Source: Flavobacterium flevense (GTDB lineage Bacteria; Bacteroidota; Bacteroidia; Flavobacteriales; Flavobacteriaceae). Taken from it: a DNA stretch of 64,000 nucleotides. The stretch spans positions 1-64,000 of the forward strand of contig NZ_FRCC01000003.1 in assembly GCF_900142775.1 (NCBI RefSeq), written 5' to 3'. Below the pieces are notes generated by a model. The model saw nothing but the letters and a program-made list of their open reading frames with translations. It made no database searches and was not told the origin of the DNA. Shown here piece by piece: positions 45,518-54,793 of this stretch (the stretch's first letter is position 1; every line of letters starts with the position of its first letter). The position numbers were made by a program, and so were the translations under genes.

Positions 45518-48352
45518 TTAAAACCATTTTCGATTAAATAGGTTGACTAAAATTTTTGGTGAAAAAGTGATAATAAATCGTATTTTTTCATTGTAATTTT
45601 TCTGTCCTATTTCCCATCCGTTAGTAGAATAAACAGGTAAGTAGAGTTCAAAATAATCGGTTACTAAGTTCAGTCGGATACCGCTGTCAAAAGCAAATTC
45701 CGGATTTTTATTTCTGTTTTTCAACACACCAATATCGCCATACATTTCCACCCAGTTCCAGATGGTATATCCTGCATTTACGGTTGTAATCCATTGATTT
45801 GCAAATGCGGTATCGAGTTTTGACTTAAAACCGCCTTCGGCAATAATTAATTGTTGACTAAAAAATCCGCTGTTTTCAGAACGTCCATAATAACCATAAT
45901 CAAAAAGATAATCCGTAGGTCTGTCTAAGGCAAAATTAAAGAAATTAGAATTACTGTTATTGTACAAAAAAGTCCCTGTATAAAACCGTAAACTAAGCTG
46001 ACGGTTATTTTCAAAGAGTTTTCGATATTCTAATTCAGCAGCTAATTTTCCAAATTTACCTGACAGTTGCACATCGCTTACAAAATTAAAATGTTCCGTT
46101 ACTTCTGTTTTGGTATTGAAATATTTGGCATTAAATACCGAATAGTTTTCACTTGAATTATCATTAGGAATAAGGGCACTTTTCTCCCTGTTAACCATCA
46201 CCTGACGTAAATAAATTAATTGTTTTCGATTGTCTCTAAAGTCGTCTTCCCGAATCCGGATTTGTACATTAGGATTGAATTTACTGTAAGCAGCATCAGG
46301 GGCATAATGAAAATAAGATCCCGATAAGGAATATTTCACATTGTACAAGTTGCTGTTGCGGTAATTTTGATTAATTGTAAAAGAGCCTGCACCGGAAAAA
46401 GTACTTGTATTAGTGGAATATGCCGGATTTATATCAAAGGTAAAAGGTTTGTCTAAAATGGTTTTGTTATGCAGTCGTATTCCGGGAATCAAGCCGTCAT
46501 AAAGATTGTATTCTAAAGTAGGAACATACAAAACCTGATTGTAAAAAGGATCTTCTAAATCCTTCATAAAGACAAATTTTATAGGGCGGTTATTAGGAAA
46601 AAAGGATTTTAATGATTTCCAGTTGTTTCTTAGGTTGTATTCCGGAACTTCGTTTTTATAATTTAGTACAATTTTGTTGGCATCATTTCTTTTTACGCTG
46701 TAAATACTATCATTTTCAGCTGGTTCCAACCATTTTTTAAATACAATTTCTCCGTTTTTTATACCATAAACAGGTACCGGAACATTGATATGGGTCTTAT
46801 TTTTTAACGAAAAATAAATGCTGTCGGTGGTCTTCGTAACCTTATTGAATTTATAATCTATTAAATCCCTGGAATGGATTATTGTTTTAAAAAACCAGTC
46901 AATTTCTTTAGCTGTTTGTTGCTTCAGCAGGTTTTCAAAATCAGATTCTGAGGTTTGTTTTGCTTTGTTTACGGTATAAAACGCACGAATACTTTTGCTT
47001 ACAGCGTTGTTTTCGCTGTAATTTTCTAAAAAGCGTAAACTTAGACCGGCCCGATATTTACTGGCAATTTGTTCGTTAAATTTTATCAGATTGTTTTTGG
47101 GAGTTCCCAGTTCCTGATCAAGATTTTTTCGCGCCATGAGCATATAAAAATAGCTGTACTGTTCGTTAAAATCAAGGTTGGTCAGGTTGTAGCTTTTTAA
47201 TAATCTAAACGAAGCTGCTTTCCCCAGCATTTTAGTATCCGGGTAATTTTCTTCAATGTATTTCATCATGATAAACACCTGAATTCCGTTATGTATCCAG
47301 CTTTCTTTTCGATTATTAATAAAAAGACTGTTATTGAGAAAAACATTAAGATAGGTTTTTAAGAATTTTAACTCATACGTAAATTCATCCGTAAAAGGCC
47401 TGATGATAGAAGGCAATTGGTTGAGTCCGTAAAAAGGATTTCTTTCATAATCGGTCTGTGAAACTAAAATTTTTTCAAAAGGATAATCACCTATATTATT
47501 TTTTACAAACCGCACAACGTTATCAATAGCTTTTGCCTGGTCTTCAGGAGTTACTTTGTCACCATCTAAATTGGTAATTACTTCAAAACGCTCGCTTTTA
47601 AAATTTGTAAAACTGGATTTAGGTTCTATAAAAAGATCAAAATCAACTCTGTTTTTTCCGCTTAATTTATATACAGTGTAATCGTTGTTTCTAATTTCTT
47701 CGGTTGTATTTAAGTCAGTAGTAATTGTAAAACCTTTTGCAAGTTTCAGTTCTATATCAAAATCAGTGATTGCATTAGCAATATCGTCCAGATTTTCATT
47801 ATTGTATATTACAAAAGCATGATTTTCATATCGGGCAGGGGTAAGGAACCAGGATTTTAAATTCATATTTCCCAAATCATCATAGCCAAATTTAGTAAAC
47901 TTACTACTTGGAATTTTTACAGTATAATTGAGTCTGAGGTTGATTTTTTTATTTGGCGCCAGCTTATTTAATAATTTTACTACAACAATATCGGGATCAT
48001 TTTTTGGTCTTTTCCACGTTAACGGTAATTGCTCTTGGTTAGTAATGGCAATGTTCGAAGTTTTTCCGCGTTCTTCTTCTTTTGCCAAATGAAATCCGCG
48101 ATAGAATTCATCTGAAAAATGATTGGCCAATGGTGTTTTTACATCAGCATAAGCATTATTCCAGTCATTTAATACAATTTCCGAAAGGCTGTCTGAGGAG
48201 GCATTATAATATTCCAGTTCCTGAGTAATATTCAAGCTGTGCATTTCTGCATCTATTTCTACTAACAGGCGGTTGTGGTTTTGTGCCAGTCCATTATTGG
48301 CACAGGCAAAAAACACAACACAAGCAAGCAAAAATTTGAAAATTATATTCAA
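45518..48352 (-). CDS. M1-aminopeptidase-like outer membrane protein lacking the zinc site
   Basis: This 944-residue protein has a signal peptide (ACVVFFACANNGLAQ). An M1-type N-terminal beta domain follows, then a region like the gluzincin catalytic domain (about 250-480; NPFYGLNQLPSIIRPFTDEF). No HEXXH is present anywhere. The expected WLNEG(F) glutamate position reads SWIHNGIQVF near residue 350, so zinc and general-base residues appear lost. The C-terminal ~350 residues alternate aromatic and polar residues like an outer-membrane beta-barrel and end in KWF, a BAM-type terminal aromatic. It is probably a non-enzymatic surface or periplasmic protein; function is unknown. Confidence 0.75.
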   Translation of the reverse strand: MNIIFKFLLACVVFFACANNGLAQNHNRLLVEIDAEMHSLNITQELEYYNASSDSLSEIVLNDWNNAYADVKTPLANHFSDEFYRGFHLAKEEERGKTSNIAITNQEQLPLTWKRPKNDPDIVVVKLLNKLAPNKKINLRLNYTVKIPSSKFTKFGYDDLGNMNLKSWFLTPARYENHAFVIYNNENLDDIANAITDFDIELKLAKGFTITTDLNTTEEIRNNDYTVYKLSGKNRVDFDLFIEPKSSFTNFKSERFEVITNLDGDKVTPEDQAKAIDNVVRFVKNNIGDYPFEKILVSQTDYERNPFYGLNQLPSIIRPFTDEFTYELKFLKTYLNVFLNNSLFINNRKESWIHNGIQVFIMMKYIEENYPDTKMLGKAASFRLLKSYNLTNLDFNEQYSYFYMLMARKNLDQELGTPKNNLIKFNEQIASKYRAGLSLRFLENYSENNAVSKSIRAFYTVNKAKQTSESDFENLLKQQTAKEIDWFFKTIIHSRDLIDYKFNKVTKTTDSIYFSLKNKTHINVPVPVYGIKNGEIVFKKWLEPAENDSIYSVKRNDANKIVLNYKNEVPEYNLRNNWKSLKSFFPNNRPIKFVFMKDLEDPFYNQVLYVPTLEYNLYDGLIPGIRLHNKTILDKPFTFDINPAYSTNTSTFSGAGSFTINQNYRNSNLYNVKYSLSGSYFHYAPDAAYSKFNPNVQIRIREDDFRDNRKQLIYLRQVMVNREKSALIPNDNSSENYSVFNAKYFNTKTEVTEHFNFVSDVQLSGKFGKLAAELEYRKLFENNRQLSLRFYTGTFLYNNSNSNFFNFALDRPTDYLFDYGYYGRSENSGFFSQQLIIAEGGFKSKLDTAFANQWITTVNAGYTIWNWVEMYGDIGVLKNRNKNPEFAFDSGIRLNLVTDYFELYLPVYSTNGWEIGQKNYNEKIRFIITFSPKILVNLFNRKWF

Positions 48353-48414
48353 GGGGTCTTAAAGGTTTTAATAGTTTTTCAAGATACATTTTTTTTGTTT
48401 TATATAAGTAGATT

Positions 48415-48447
48415 AAACAAAAAAAAGCTGTAAAAAACAGCTTTTTA
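48415..48447 (-). terminator. Terminator of the LOG-family gene
   Basis: AAAAAGCTGT (48422-48431) pairs with ACAGCTTTTT (48437-48446) with a 5-nt loop. The stem overlaps the LOG-family stop codon, and a T-run follows on the minus strand. Confidence 0.8.
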
Positions 48448-49173
48448 AAAATTAGGTTTCAAGGTATATTTCTTGTAGAAATTGTCTAAAACTTCAACAA
48501 CTTCATCTTCAGTATCTACAATCTTAATTAATTTTAAATCATCAGGACTTATTGTTTCTTCCTGCTCAATTAATACCGTTTTTATCCAGTCTATTAAACC
48601 GGACCAATAGGTAGTTCCTACTAAAATAATTGGAAAACGGGCAATTTTTTTCGTCTGAATCAACGTTATCGCTTCAAACATTTCATCGAGCGTTCCAAAA
48701 CCTCCGGGCATTACCACAAAACCTTGTGAATATTTTACAAACATCACTTTTCTGACAAAAAAGTAATCAAAATTCAGGTTTTTATCGTGGTCAATATACG
48801 GGTTAAAATGCTGTTCAAAAGGCAGTTCAATATTTAAACCCACCGAAGTTCCGCCTCCTAAATGTGCTCCTTTGTTTCCGGCTTCCATGATTCCGGGACC
48901 TCCGCCTGTAATAACACCATAACCGGCCTTACTGATTTTAAAAGCAATTTTTTCGGCAAGCTGGTAGTATTTATTATCAGATTTAGTACGTGCAGATCCA
49001 AAAATAGAGACACAGGGACCAATGCGTCCCATGTTTTCATAACCATTAACAAACTCCGACATGATTTTAAAAATAGCCCAACTGTCATTGGTACGAATTT
49101 CATTCCATGTTTTTTGTTTTAACCTGTCCTGGATTATTTTTTCTTCATCATTGTCAAAATCTTCTAATCTCAT
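48445..49173 (-). CDS. LOG-family (TIGR00730) Rossmann-fold protein
   Basis: This 242-residue protein has the two LOG signatures, GVITGGGPGIMEAGNKGA (about residues 85-102) and MPGGFGTLDEMFEAITL (about 153-170). Family members hydrolyse cytokinin riboside or nucleoside monophosphates to free base and ribose 5-phosphate. The PGGFGT and Glu residues needed for this are intact. Its role in bacteria that do not make cytokinins is likely nucleotide turnover. The gene is probably monocistronic because its terminator separates it from the gene downstream. Confidence 0.9.
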   Translation of the reverse strand: MRLEDFDNDEEKIIQDRLKQKTWNEIRTNDSWAIFKIMSEFVNGYENMGRIGPCVSIFGSARTKSDNKYYQLAEKIAFKISKAGYGVITGGGPGIMEAGNKGAHLGGGTSVGLNIELPFEQHFNPYIDHDKNLNFDYFFVRKVMFVKYSQGFVVMPGGFGTLDEMFEAITLIQTKKIARFPIILVGTTYWSGLIDWIKTVLIEQEETISPDDLKLIKIVDTEDEVVEVLDNFYKKYTLKPNF

Positions 49174-49501
49174 ATTCCTATATCTTTATGAATGTTGTTT
49201 ACAACGGAAAGCATGTAGCAATTTTTAGTACTTTTTGCTTATAGAAACTCTGCAAAAAGACTTTCAAAACGAGAACTGCCTGGACTAAAATAAGATTTTT
49301 TACTTATAAATGCTATTGTCTAACCGCTAATTTTTTAATTAAAAAGTTCGGTTATTTATAATGCTTTGTGTGTGATTGCTTTGAGGTTCAAAAACAACAA
49401 TCTAAATAAGGAATATGTACCTGTATGGTAATTTGATTTTTGATTTTAAGATATAAAAATATTTACAACTGCTCCTGAAAAAGAATAATTGTGATCGCCT
49501 G
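49174..49501. other. Intergenic region without recognised features
   Basis: This 328-bp AT-rich gap lies between the DUF808 gene, which ends here, and the LOG-family gene. I found no ORF, strong hairpin or promoter pair in it. Confidence 0.5.
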
Positions 49502-50383
49502 TTAATGCGAGGTTGTGGTTTTTTTACCCAGTATCATTTTAATAAGATTTACGATTCCTAAAACAACAAACCCAATCAGGAGTCCAAAGCTAAATTCTTT
49601 TACGATAGCAGGTAAATCAGGGAATAAATGATGAAAAAAGTCGATATTGTGTACAAAGATACCACCGGCAACCAGTAGCAATGCAATGGTACCAATAACA
49701 GACAAGCTTTTAATGATTTTAGGTAATGCCTGTACCAATAGTTTTCCAACTGTTTTTAAAAAACCACCTTCTTTGCTGCCTTTCTGGATTAATTTATAAC
49801 CCAGTTCATCCATTCTTACAATTACCGCTACAATTCCGTAAACGCCCACTGTGGCTATTATTGCAATTAATGAAACTACTAAAATCTGTGTTAAAAGTGG
49901 TTCGTTTAGTACAGTACCCAGTGCAATAATCACAATTTCTACTGACAGAATAAAATCGGTTACAATGGCCGATTTGATTTTGCTTTTTTCCAACGCTAAA
50001 ATTTCAGCTTCGGTCACTTCTTGTAATAGGGCAGGAGTTTCTTTATGTTTATGAAAGAAGAATTCGTGTATTTTTTCGGCTCCTTCATACGCCAGAAAAA
50101 GTCCGCCAAGTATTAATATTACGGTAATTGCCAAAGGAAAAAAGGCACTTAAAAGAAAAGCGATAGGTAGAATGATGACCTTGTTGAGCAAGGAACCTTT
50201 GCCTATTGCCCATAAAACGGGTAATTCTCTGGAAGAAACAAATCCCGAAGCTTTTTCGGCATTAACCGCTAAATCATCTCCTAAAATACCGGCTGTTTTT
50301 TTTGCCGCCACCTTACTCATTATTGAAACATCATCCATAAGTGCTGCGATATCATCTAATAATGCGAAAAATCCTGATGCCAT
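49502..50383 (-). CDS. DUF808 (YedI-family) membrane protein
   Basis: This 293-residue inner-membrane protein begins MASGFFALLDDIAALMDDVS, followed by KVAAKKTAGILGDDLAVNAE, the conserved DUF808 start. About six hydrophobic segments lie between residues 65 and 290, including AFLLSAFFPLAITVILILGG. The function of the family is unknown. It is transcribed with or close to the small hydrophilic gene upstream. Confidence 0.9.
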   Translation of the reverse strand: MASGFFALLDDIAALMDDVSIMSKVAAKKTAGILGDDLAVNAEKASGFVSSRELPVLWAIGKGSLLNKVIILPIAFLLSAFFPLAITVILILGGLFLAYEGAEKIHEFFFHKHKETPALLQEVTEAEILALEKSKIKSAIVTDFILSVEIVIIALGTVLNEPLLTQILVVSLIAIIATVGVYGIVAVIVRMDELGYKLIQKGSKEGGFLKTVGKLLVQALPKIIKSLSVIGTIALLLVAGGIFVHNIDFFHHLFPDLPAIVKEFSFGLLIGFVVLGIVNLIKMILGKKTTTSH

Positions 50384-50463
50384 TGTAATTGTTTTTTAAA
50401 ATAAGAGTACGAAACTAATGATTTTTATTGAATTTGAAACTAAATTAACACTCCACTGCGCGA

Positions 50464-50793
50464 CTATTCATCGGAGTTTGTATTTCCACGATTTTTGTGA
50501 CTTTCAGGGTTTGAATTGGGATATCGGTTAGGGGTAATGTCTGAATTCAGGTCTTTGTTTTCTACCGTTTTCATCGCTTCTTTTTCGGTAGTTACCCCAC
50601 GGTTGATATTCGGGTTTTCCGGGTTTGTTTCGCTCAGAATACTTTCATCTTTTACATCTTCCTCCCGGGCTCTGTCCACTACGATTTTGTTTCCGTCAGT
50701 ATCTACATCTATTTCTTTACGCAGTTTTAAATCTTTTGCTTCAGCATCCTGATTACTGTTTGTTTGCTTTGATGGTGTCTTTTTCTCTTCCAT
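50464..50793 (-). CDS. Small hydrophilic, probably disordered protein
   Basis: This 109-residue protein is extremely rich in Lys, Glu, Asp, Asn and Thr, with no hydrophobic core (MEEKKTPSKQTNSNQDAEAK, then ETNPENPNINRGVTTEKEAM). It has no signal peptide and is likely intrinsically disordered. The frame opens upstream to 50838, but the ATG at 50793 is the natural start. Its low-complexity sequence resembles stress-associated small proteins of flavobacteria; no function is assigned. Moderate confidence that it is a real gene. Confidence 0.6.
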   Translation of the reverse strand: MEEKKTPSKQTNSNQDAEAKDLKLRKEIDVDTDGNKIVVDRAREEDVKDESILSETNPENPNINRGVTTEKEAMKTVENKDLNSDITPNRYPNSNPESHKNRGNTNSDE

Positions 50794-50848
50794 AATACGG
50801 TATTTTAATTGTTGTTTTTTTGTTTTAAACGAAATCACAAAGAATCGT

Positions 50849-50971
50849 TTAATGGCTGCATTGCCCTAATAACACCCAGATGAGTATAAAAATTAAGATG
50901 GTGCTAAAACAGCCTCCACCTAATTTTTTCGCACCGTAACCTGCTAACAGAGCTCTAAATAATTTGTTCAT
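50849..50971 (-). CDS. 40-residue single-helix membrane microprotein
   Basis: Minus-strand translation from the ATG at 50969-50971 gives MNKLFRALLAGYGAKKLGGG followed by CFSTILIFILIWVLLGQCSH and a TAA stop. It has a short basic amphipathic N-terminus, a glycine hinge (KKLGGGC) and one hydrophobic helix (residues ~22-36). I recall similar tiny proteins in flavobacteria, which supports a real gene, but there is no assigned function. It lies 55 bp upstream of the disordered small protein, on the same strand. Confidence 0.6.
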   Translation of the reverse strand: MNKLFRALLAGYGAKKLGGGCFSTILIFILIWVLLGQCSH

Positions 50972-51249
50972 AATATGCTGTTTTAGTTAATATTGGATAA
51001 AATTAGTTGTAGCATTTATTTACAAAGTAAGTTCGGAATTTAATCAGCGTTTCATTTTACAAAACAATGGAAAATAGTTTCAAAATTTGTGGCGCTTCCG
51101 CAAAAGTGTATCGGGAATTAACGGCGTGGAAAATCATCCGATTCCGAATAATATAAGACAGAATCAGACGGGCAGTAATTGCTAAATGGAGGTTTTTGCT
51201 TTTTTTAAAAATGCAATTTCAAGGACATTATTCTGCTTGAAAGAGTTAA

Positions 51250-52434
51250 TTATACATCGATTGTATTTTTGCTTTTGGACGAAATTTTCAAAATAAGATA
51301 ACCTAAAATACCCGCTATTAAAGAGGTAATCAGTATCGATAATTTGGCCTCTTCAATAAATAGCTGATTGTTAAATGACAACATCGATATAAAAATAGAC
51401 ATGGTAAAGCCTATTCCTGCTAACAATCCCAGACCGGTCATGTGAATCAACGTACTGTGAGCGGGTAACTGCCCAATCTTTAATTTCGAACAGATAAAGG
51501 AAGTAGTAACGATTCCGATAGGTTTACCAAAAATCAATCCCATCGAAATACCTAAGCCTAACGGTGAAGTTAATCCTTCTATCATTTCGTTCTGTATGGT
51601 AATATTAGTATTGGCAAAAGCAAAAAGCGGAATGATAAAAAAGTTGACTGGTTTTACAAGTGCATGCTCTAATCTTTCTAAGGGTGATGCTACATTTGTT
51701 TCATTTGTAGGTAATGTCATTGCTACCAATACTCCCGCAATTGTGGCATGAATTCCCGAATGATGTACAAAGTACCAAATAAAAATTCCCGGTATCAAAT
51801 ACAAATACGGATTCATGACATTCAATCTGTTCATTGCAATCAAAAGTACCATTCCGATTCCTGCATAGGCTAAATACGTGAGTTCAATTCCTGATGAATA
51901 AAAAACAGCAATTACTAAAATAGCAATCAGATCATCCACAATAGCTAAAGCGGCCAAAAATATTTTTAAACTGGCAGGCACTCTTTTGTCCAGCAGCGAA
52001 ATTACGGCTAATGCAAAAGCGATATCAGTTGCCATAGGGATACCCCAACCCGAAACGGTCTCCATCCCGGAGTTAAAATACGAATAAATTAAGGCAGGCA
52101 CAATAGCTCCTCCAACGGCAGCTATAATGGGTAAAATGGCTTTTTTAGGCGAAGAAAGTTCTCCTTCTATAATTTCTCTCTTGATTTCTAAACCTACTAA
52201 TAAAAAGAAGATTGCCATTAATCCGTCATTAATCCACATGCTTACGGAATAATTCAGGTGTACGGCTTCATTTTCAAAACCTAATTTGGTTTCTAATATC
52301 TTTTGTAAAGGAACAGCAAGAGATGAATTTGCAATTACTAATGAAACTATTACGCATAAAAAAAGGAGGAACCCTCCGAAATTACTTGATTGAACAAATT
52401 CCTTAAAAGCCTTTAAATTGATCTTATCCTGCAT
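51250..52434 (-). CDS. nhaA: Na+/H+ antiporter NhaA
   Basis: NhaA expels Na+ in exchange for protons at the inner membrane. The 394-residue protein has the typical helices and motifs DGLMAIFFLLVGLEIKREI, GIPMATDIAFALAVISLL, and the paired ion-binding aspartates in AALAIVDDLIAILVIA (equivalent to Asp163/Asp164 of E. coli). Length is standard. It stands alone on the minus strand with about 280 bp of apparently empty sequence downstream. Confidence 0.96.
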   Translation of the reverse strand: MQDKINLKAFKEFVQSSNFGGFLLFLCVIVSLVIANSSLAVPLQKILETKLGFENEAVHLNYSVSMWINDGLMAIFFLLVGLEIKREIIEGELSSPKKAILPIIAAVGGAIVPALIYSYFNSGMETVSGWGIPMATDIAFALAVISLLDKRVPASLKIFLAALAIVDDLIAILVIAVFYSSGIELTYLAYAGIGMVLLIAMNRLNVMNPYLYLIPGIFIWYFVHHSGIHATIAGVLVAMTLPTNETNVASPLERLEHALVKPVNFFIIPLFAFANTNITIQNEMIEGLTSPLGLGISMGLIFGKPIGIVTTSFICSKLKIGQLPAHSTLIHMTGLGLLAGIGFTMSIFISMLSFNNQLFIEEAKLSILITSLIAGILGYLILKISSKSKNTIDV

Positions 52435-52564
52435 AGTTAGTTGTAATTATTGAATGGCAATTTACCAATATTTAAACAAGCATCCTATACTACAAGTCTT
52501 AAAATTTTAAAAAAAAGTTGCTTATTTACTTGTTTTTTTGAGGCTAAAAGTAAGAAGGAATCCC

Positions 52565-53653
52565 TTAATCCCTGAATGTTATTGTGAATTTTGCTCCTTC
52601 GTTTATTTTACTTTCTACTTCGATACGTCCTCCTAAATTAGTGATGTGATTGTAAATTAAGTAAAGTCCAATACCGTTGCTGTCAATGTGGTTGTGAAAT
52701 TTTTGGTGTAAACCAAATATTTTATCCCGCACTTTATCCATATCAAACCCAAGACCGTTGTCAGAATAAATTAGCTGATTTTTTCCATTTTCTTTTGCAG
52801 AAATAATGGAAACAGAAGGAAAAGCATCCAGCTTGGAATATTTAATAGAATTGGTAATCAAATTTAAGAAGATACTTTTCAGGTATTCTTTATTGAAATT
52901 GATTTCAGGAACTGCCGAAAAATCAATCGTAATATCTGTTTTTGAATTCACTAATAAAGAGCGTATCGAATGCAACACTTCGTTTAAGTTATCCTCTAGA
53001 TTCAATACTTCAACAACTGTCTGCAAATCTTCTTTATGGGTTAATTCCTCTACTGAGTTTGTCAAAGTTTCTCTTAAATTTTCTGTAGTTATTTTTAAAA
53101 TATTTATAAATTCAAGCGTTTCTTCATCATTAATTTTAGAAGTATCAATAAGATCAAATACTGATAGTAAATTATTGACCGGAGATTTTAAGTCATGCGA
53201 AGTAGTGTAGGATAGATGTTTGAGCTTTTTATTGATTTTTGTAAGATTGGCAAGCAGAATATTTCGTTCTTCTTCAATTCTTTTTTTATGGGTAATGTTC
53301 TTCGCAATAGCATATACTAATTTTTCATCGGGAACAGGCATAGAGGTCCAGGACATCCATACAATCTCACCGGATTTTGTCAGGTATCTGTTTTCAAAAT
53401 TTAATAAAGGTTTGTTTTTATATACTTCTTCCCGGGTTTCCAGCGTGGCTTTAAGATCCGGCGGGTACACAAATGTGTGTATCGGGCGAGCATATAATTC
53501 CTCCTCAGTATAGCCTAATAATTTAGAAACAGCCGGGTTTATTCTTTTGAAATACCCATCAAATCCGGCAATACAAATGAGGTCAGCTGAGATATTAAAA
53601 AAATTATCAAAATGATATTCTTTATCGGGGGTAGAATTAGTGTTTTCTGGCAT
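52565..53653 (-). CDS. PAS-domain sensor histidine kinase
   Basis: This 362-residue cytosolic kinase has no membrane helix. A PAS domain (~15-125; ISADLICIAGFDGYFKRINP, VKNITHKK-like PAC end) is followed by a HisKA-like segment with His153 in LSYTTSHDLKSPVNNLLS. An HATPase_c domain (~245-362) shows LNLITNSIKYSK, YSDNGLGFDMD and GIGLYLIYNHI. ATG 53653 is used rather than TTG 53662. No cognate response regulator is adjacent, so partner and signal are unknown. Confidence 0.92.
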   Translation of the reverse strand: MPENTNSTPDKEYHFDNFFNISADLICIAGFDGYFKRINPAVSKLLGYTEEELYARPIHTFVYPPDLKATLETREEVYKNKPLLNFENRYLTKSGEIVWMSWTSMPVPDEKLVYAIAKNITHKKRIEEERNILLANLTKINKKLKHLSYTTSHDLKSPVNNLLSVFDLIDTSKINDEETLEFINILKITTENLRETLTNSVEELTHKEDLQTVVEVLNLEDNLNEVLHSIRSLLVNSKTDITIDFSAVPEINFNKEYLKSIFLNLITNSIKYSKLDAFPSVSIISAKENGKNQLIYSDNGLGFDMDKVRDKIFGLHQKFHNHIDSNGIGLYLIYNHITNLGGRIEVESKINEGAKFTITFRD

Positions 53654-53913
53654 TGCTATCAAGAAGTATTGCTTTTTAAAGAGGTATCAATCCGTATGGG
53701 AATCAGGTATATCGGAAAAAGTACTTCTCAAATTTAATTAATAATTTTTTTAAAACAGAAGCAGGATTCTAATTTAAAACAAATATAATTAATCACTAAA
53801 GCTTATTTTTTCTTGGGGCAGCGGGATAGAATTGTTGAAATATTTTATTATTAAGAATAGTAGTGCTATGAATATTTCTTTTGGTATGCAATAGTTAAAG
53901 CAGACGTATTACG

Positions 53914-54672
53914 TTAAAGTGTTTCCATTATAGGTTTTTCAAAATTAATCCATTTTTCATAACCTTTATCATTTAAATGAACGCCATCAACGGTTAGTTC
54001 TTTAAACAAATCACCATTCGCATCAACAAATTCGCTATAGAAGTCCAGAACCTGATAATAGCCTTTCGCTTCATTTTTTTTAATGATAGTATTTACCACT
54101 ACAATATCTTGTTTTAAATACGCTCTGCGTGTTGGTAAGACGGTACGAACATAAATTTTAGTGTCCGGAGATTGACGATGGACTTTTTTTGCAATATTTA
54201 AGATGTTTTCACCCACATAAGCTGCCGAAGGTATTATTTTATCATATTTTAATTTTCCTGTATCTTCTTTGTGGTGCTTGTTAAACAAATCATTGATACC
54301 TATCATGATAAATACTGCCTTGGGTTTAAAATAGACAATTTCGTTTAGCCGTTTTAAAACACCGTCTGTAAGGTCACCAGCAATTCCGCGATTGCGTACA
54401 TGAGGTTTGTTGAATGCCTCATCCCAATTTTTAATTTTTTCTGTAATGCTATTTCCAATAAAAACAATATCACCCGTTTCTAAAGGTTCTTTCTCAAAAA
54501 GCGCTATTCTTTGTCGGTAATGCTTTTGGGTCCAGTTATTATGGTAGCGGGAAACAATTTCCTGATGAGGATAGAGTTTTGCTTTTTGCTTATCAGTAAG
54601 TGGCGTTGTTTGTGCGGTTAGCGCTTCGCAGACTAAAATTAGAGAGAAAAGAAAAAGTTGTTTTTTTAGCAT
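53914..54672 (-). CDS. Secreted SGNH/GDSL-family hydrolase
   Basis: This 252-residue protein has a signal peptide (FLFSLILVCEALTAQ). The SGNH blocks are intact: block I DIVFIGNSITEKI (Ser nucleophile), block II NRGIAGDLTDG, block III IMIGINDLF and block V DGVHLNDKGYEKW (Asp and His). Related Bacteroidetes proteins are carbohydrate or platelet-activating-factor-type acetylesterases. It probably deacylates an extracytoplasmic ester substrate, unidentified. The ATG at 54672 is preferred over a TTG at 54699. Confidence 0.9.
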   Translation of the reverse strand: MLKKQLFLFSLILVCEALTAQTTPLTDKQKAKLYPHQEIVSRYHNNWTQKHYRQRIALFEKEPLETGDIVFIGNSITEKIKNWDEAFNKPHVRNRGIAGDLTDGVLKRLNEIVYFKPKAVFIMIGINDLFNKHHKEDTGKLKYDKIIPSAAYVGENILNIAKKVHRQSPDTKIYVRTVLPTRRAYLKQDIVVVNTIIKKNEAKGYYQVLDFYSEFVDANGDLFKELTVDGVHLNDKGYEKWINFEKPIMETL

Positions 54673-54793
54673 TTTAGGATAATTTATTTTTTTATTCAAA
54701 GTGGAGAGTACTTCAAACGCTAGGTTTATTTTTTTTATGAATTTTAGTTCTTTTTCTATCGAATTTTATTTGTTTTAGAAGTAGGGGAGCTTA

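Noticed and set aside
48858..49122. ORFs on both strands inside the LOG-family gene
   Set aside because: They are frame-shifted shadows of a gene with intact LOG motifs.
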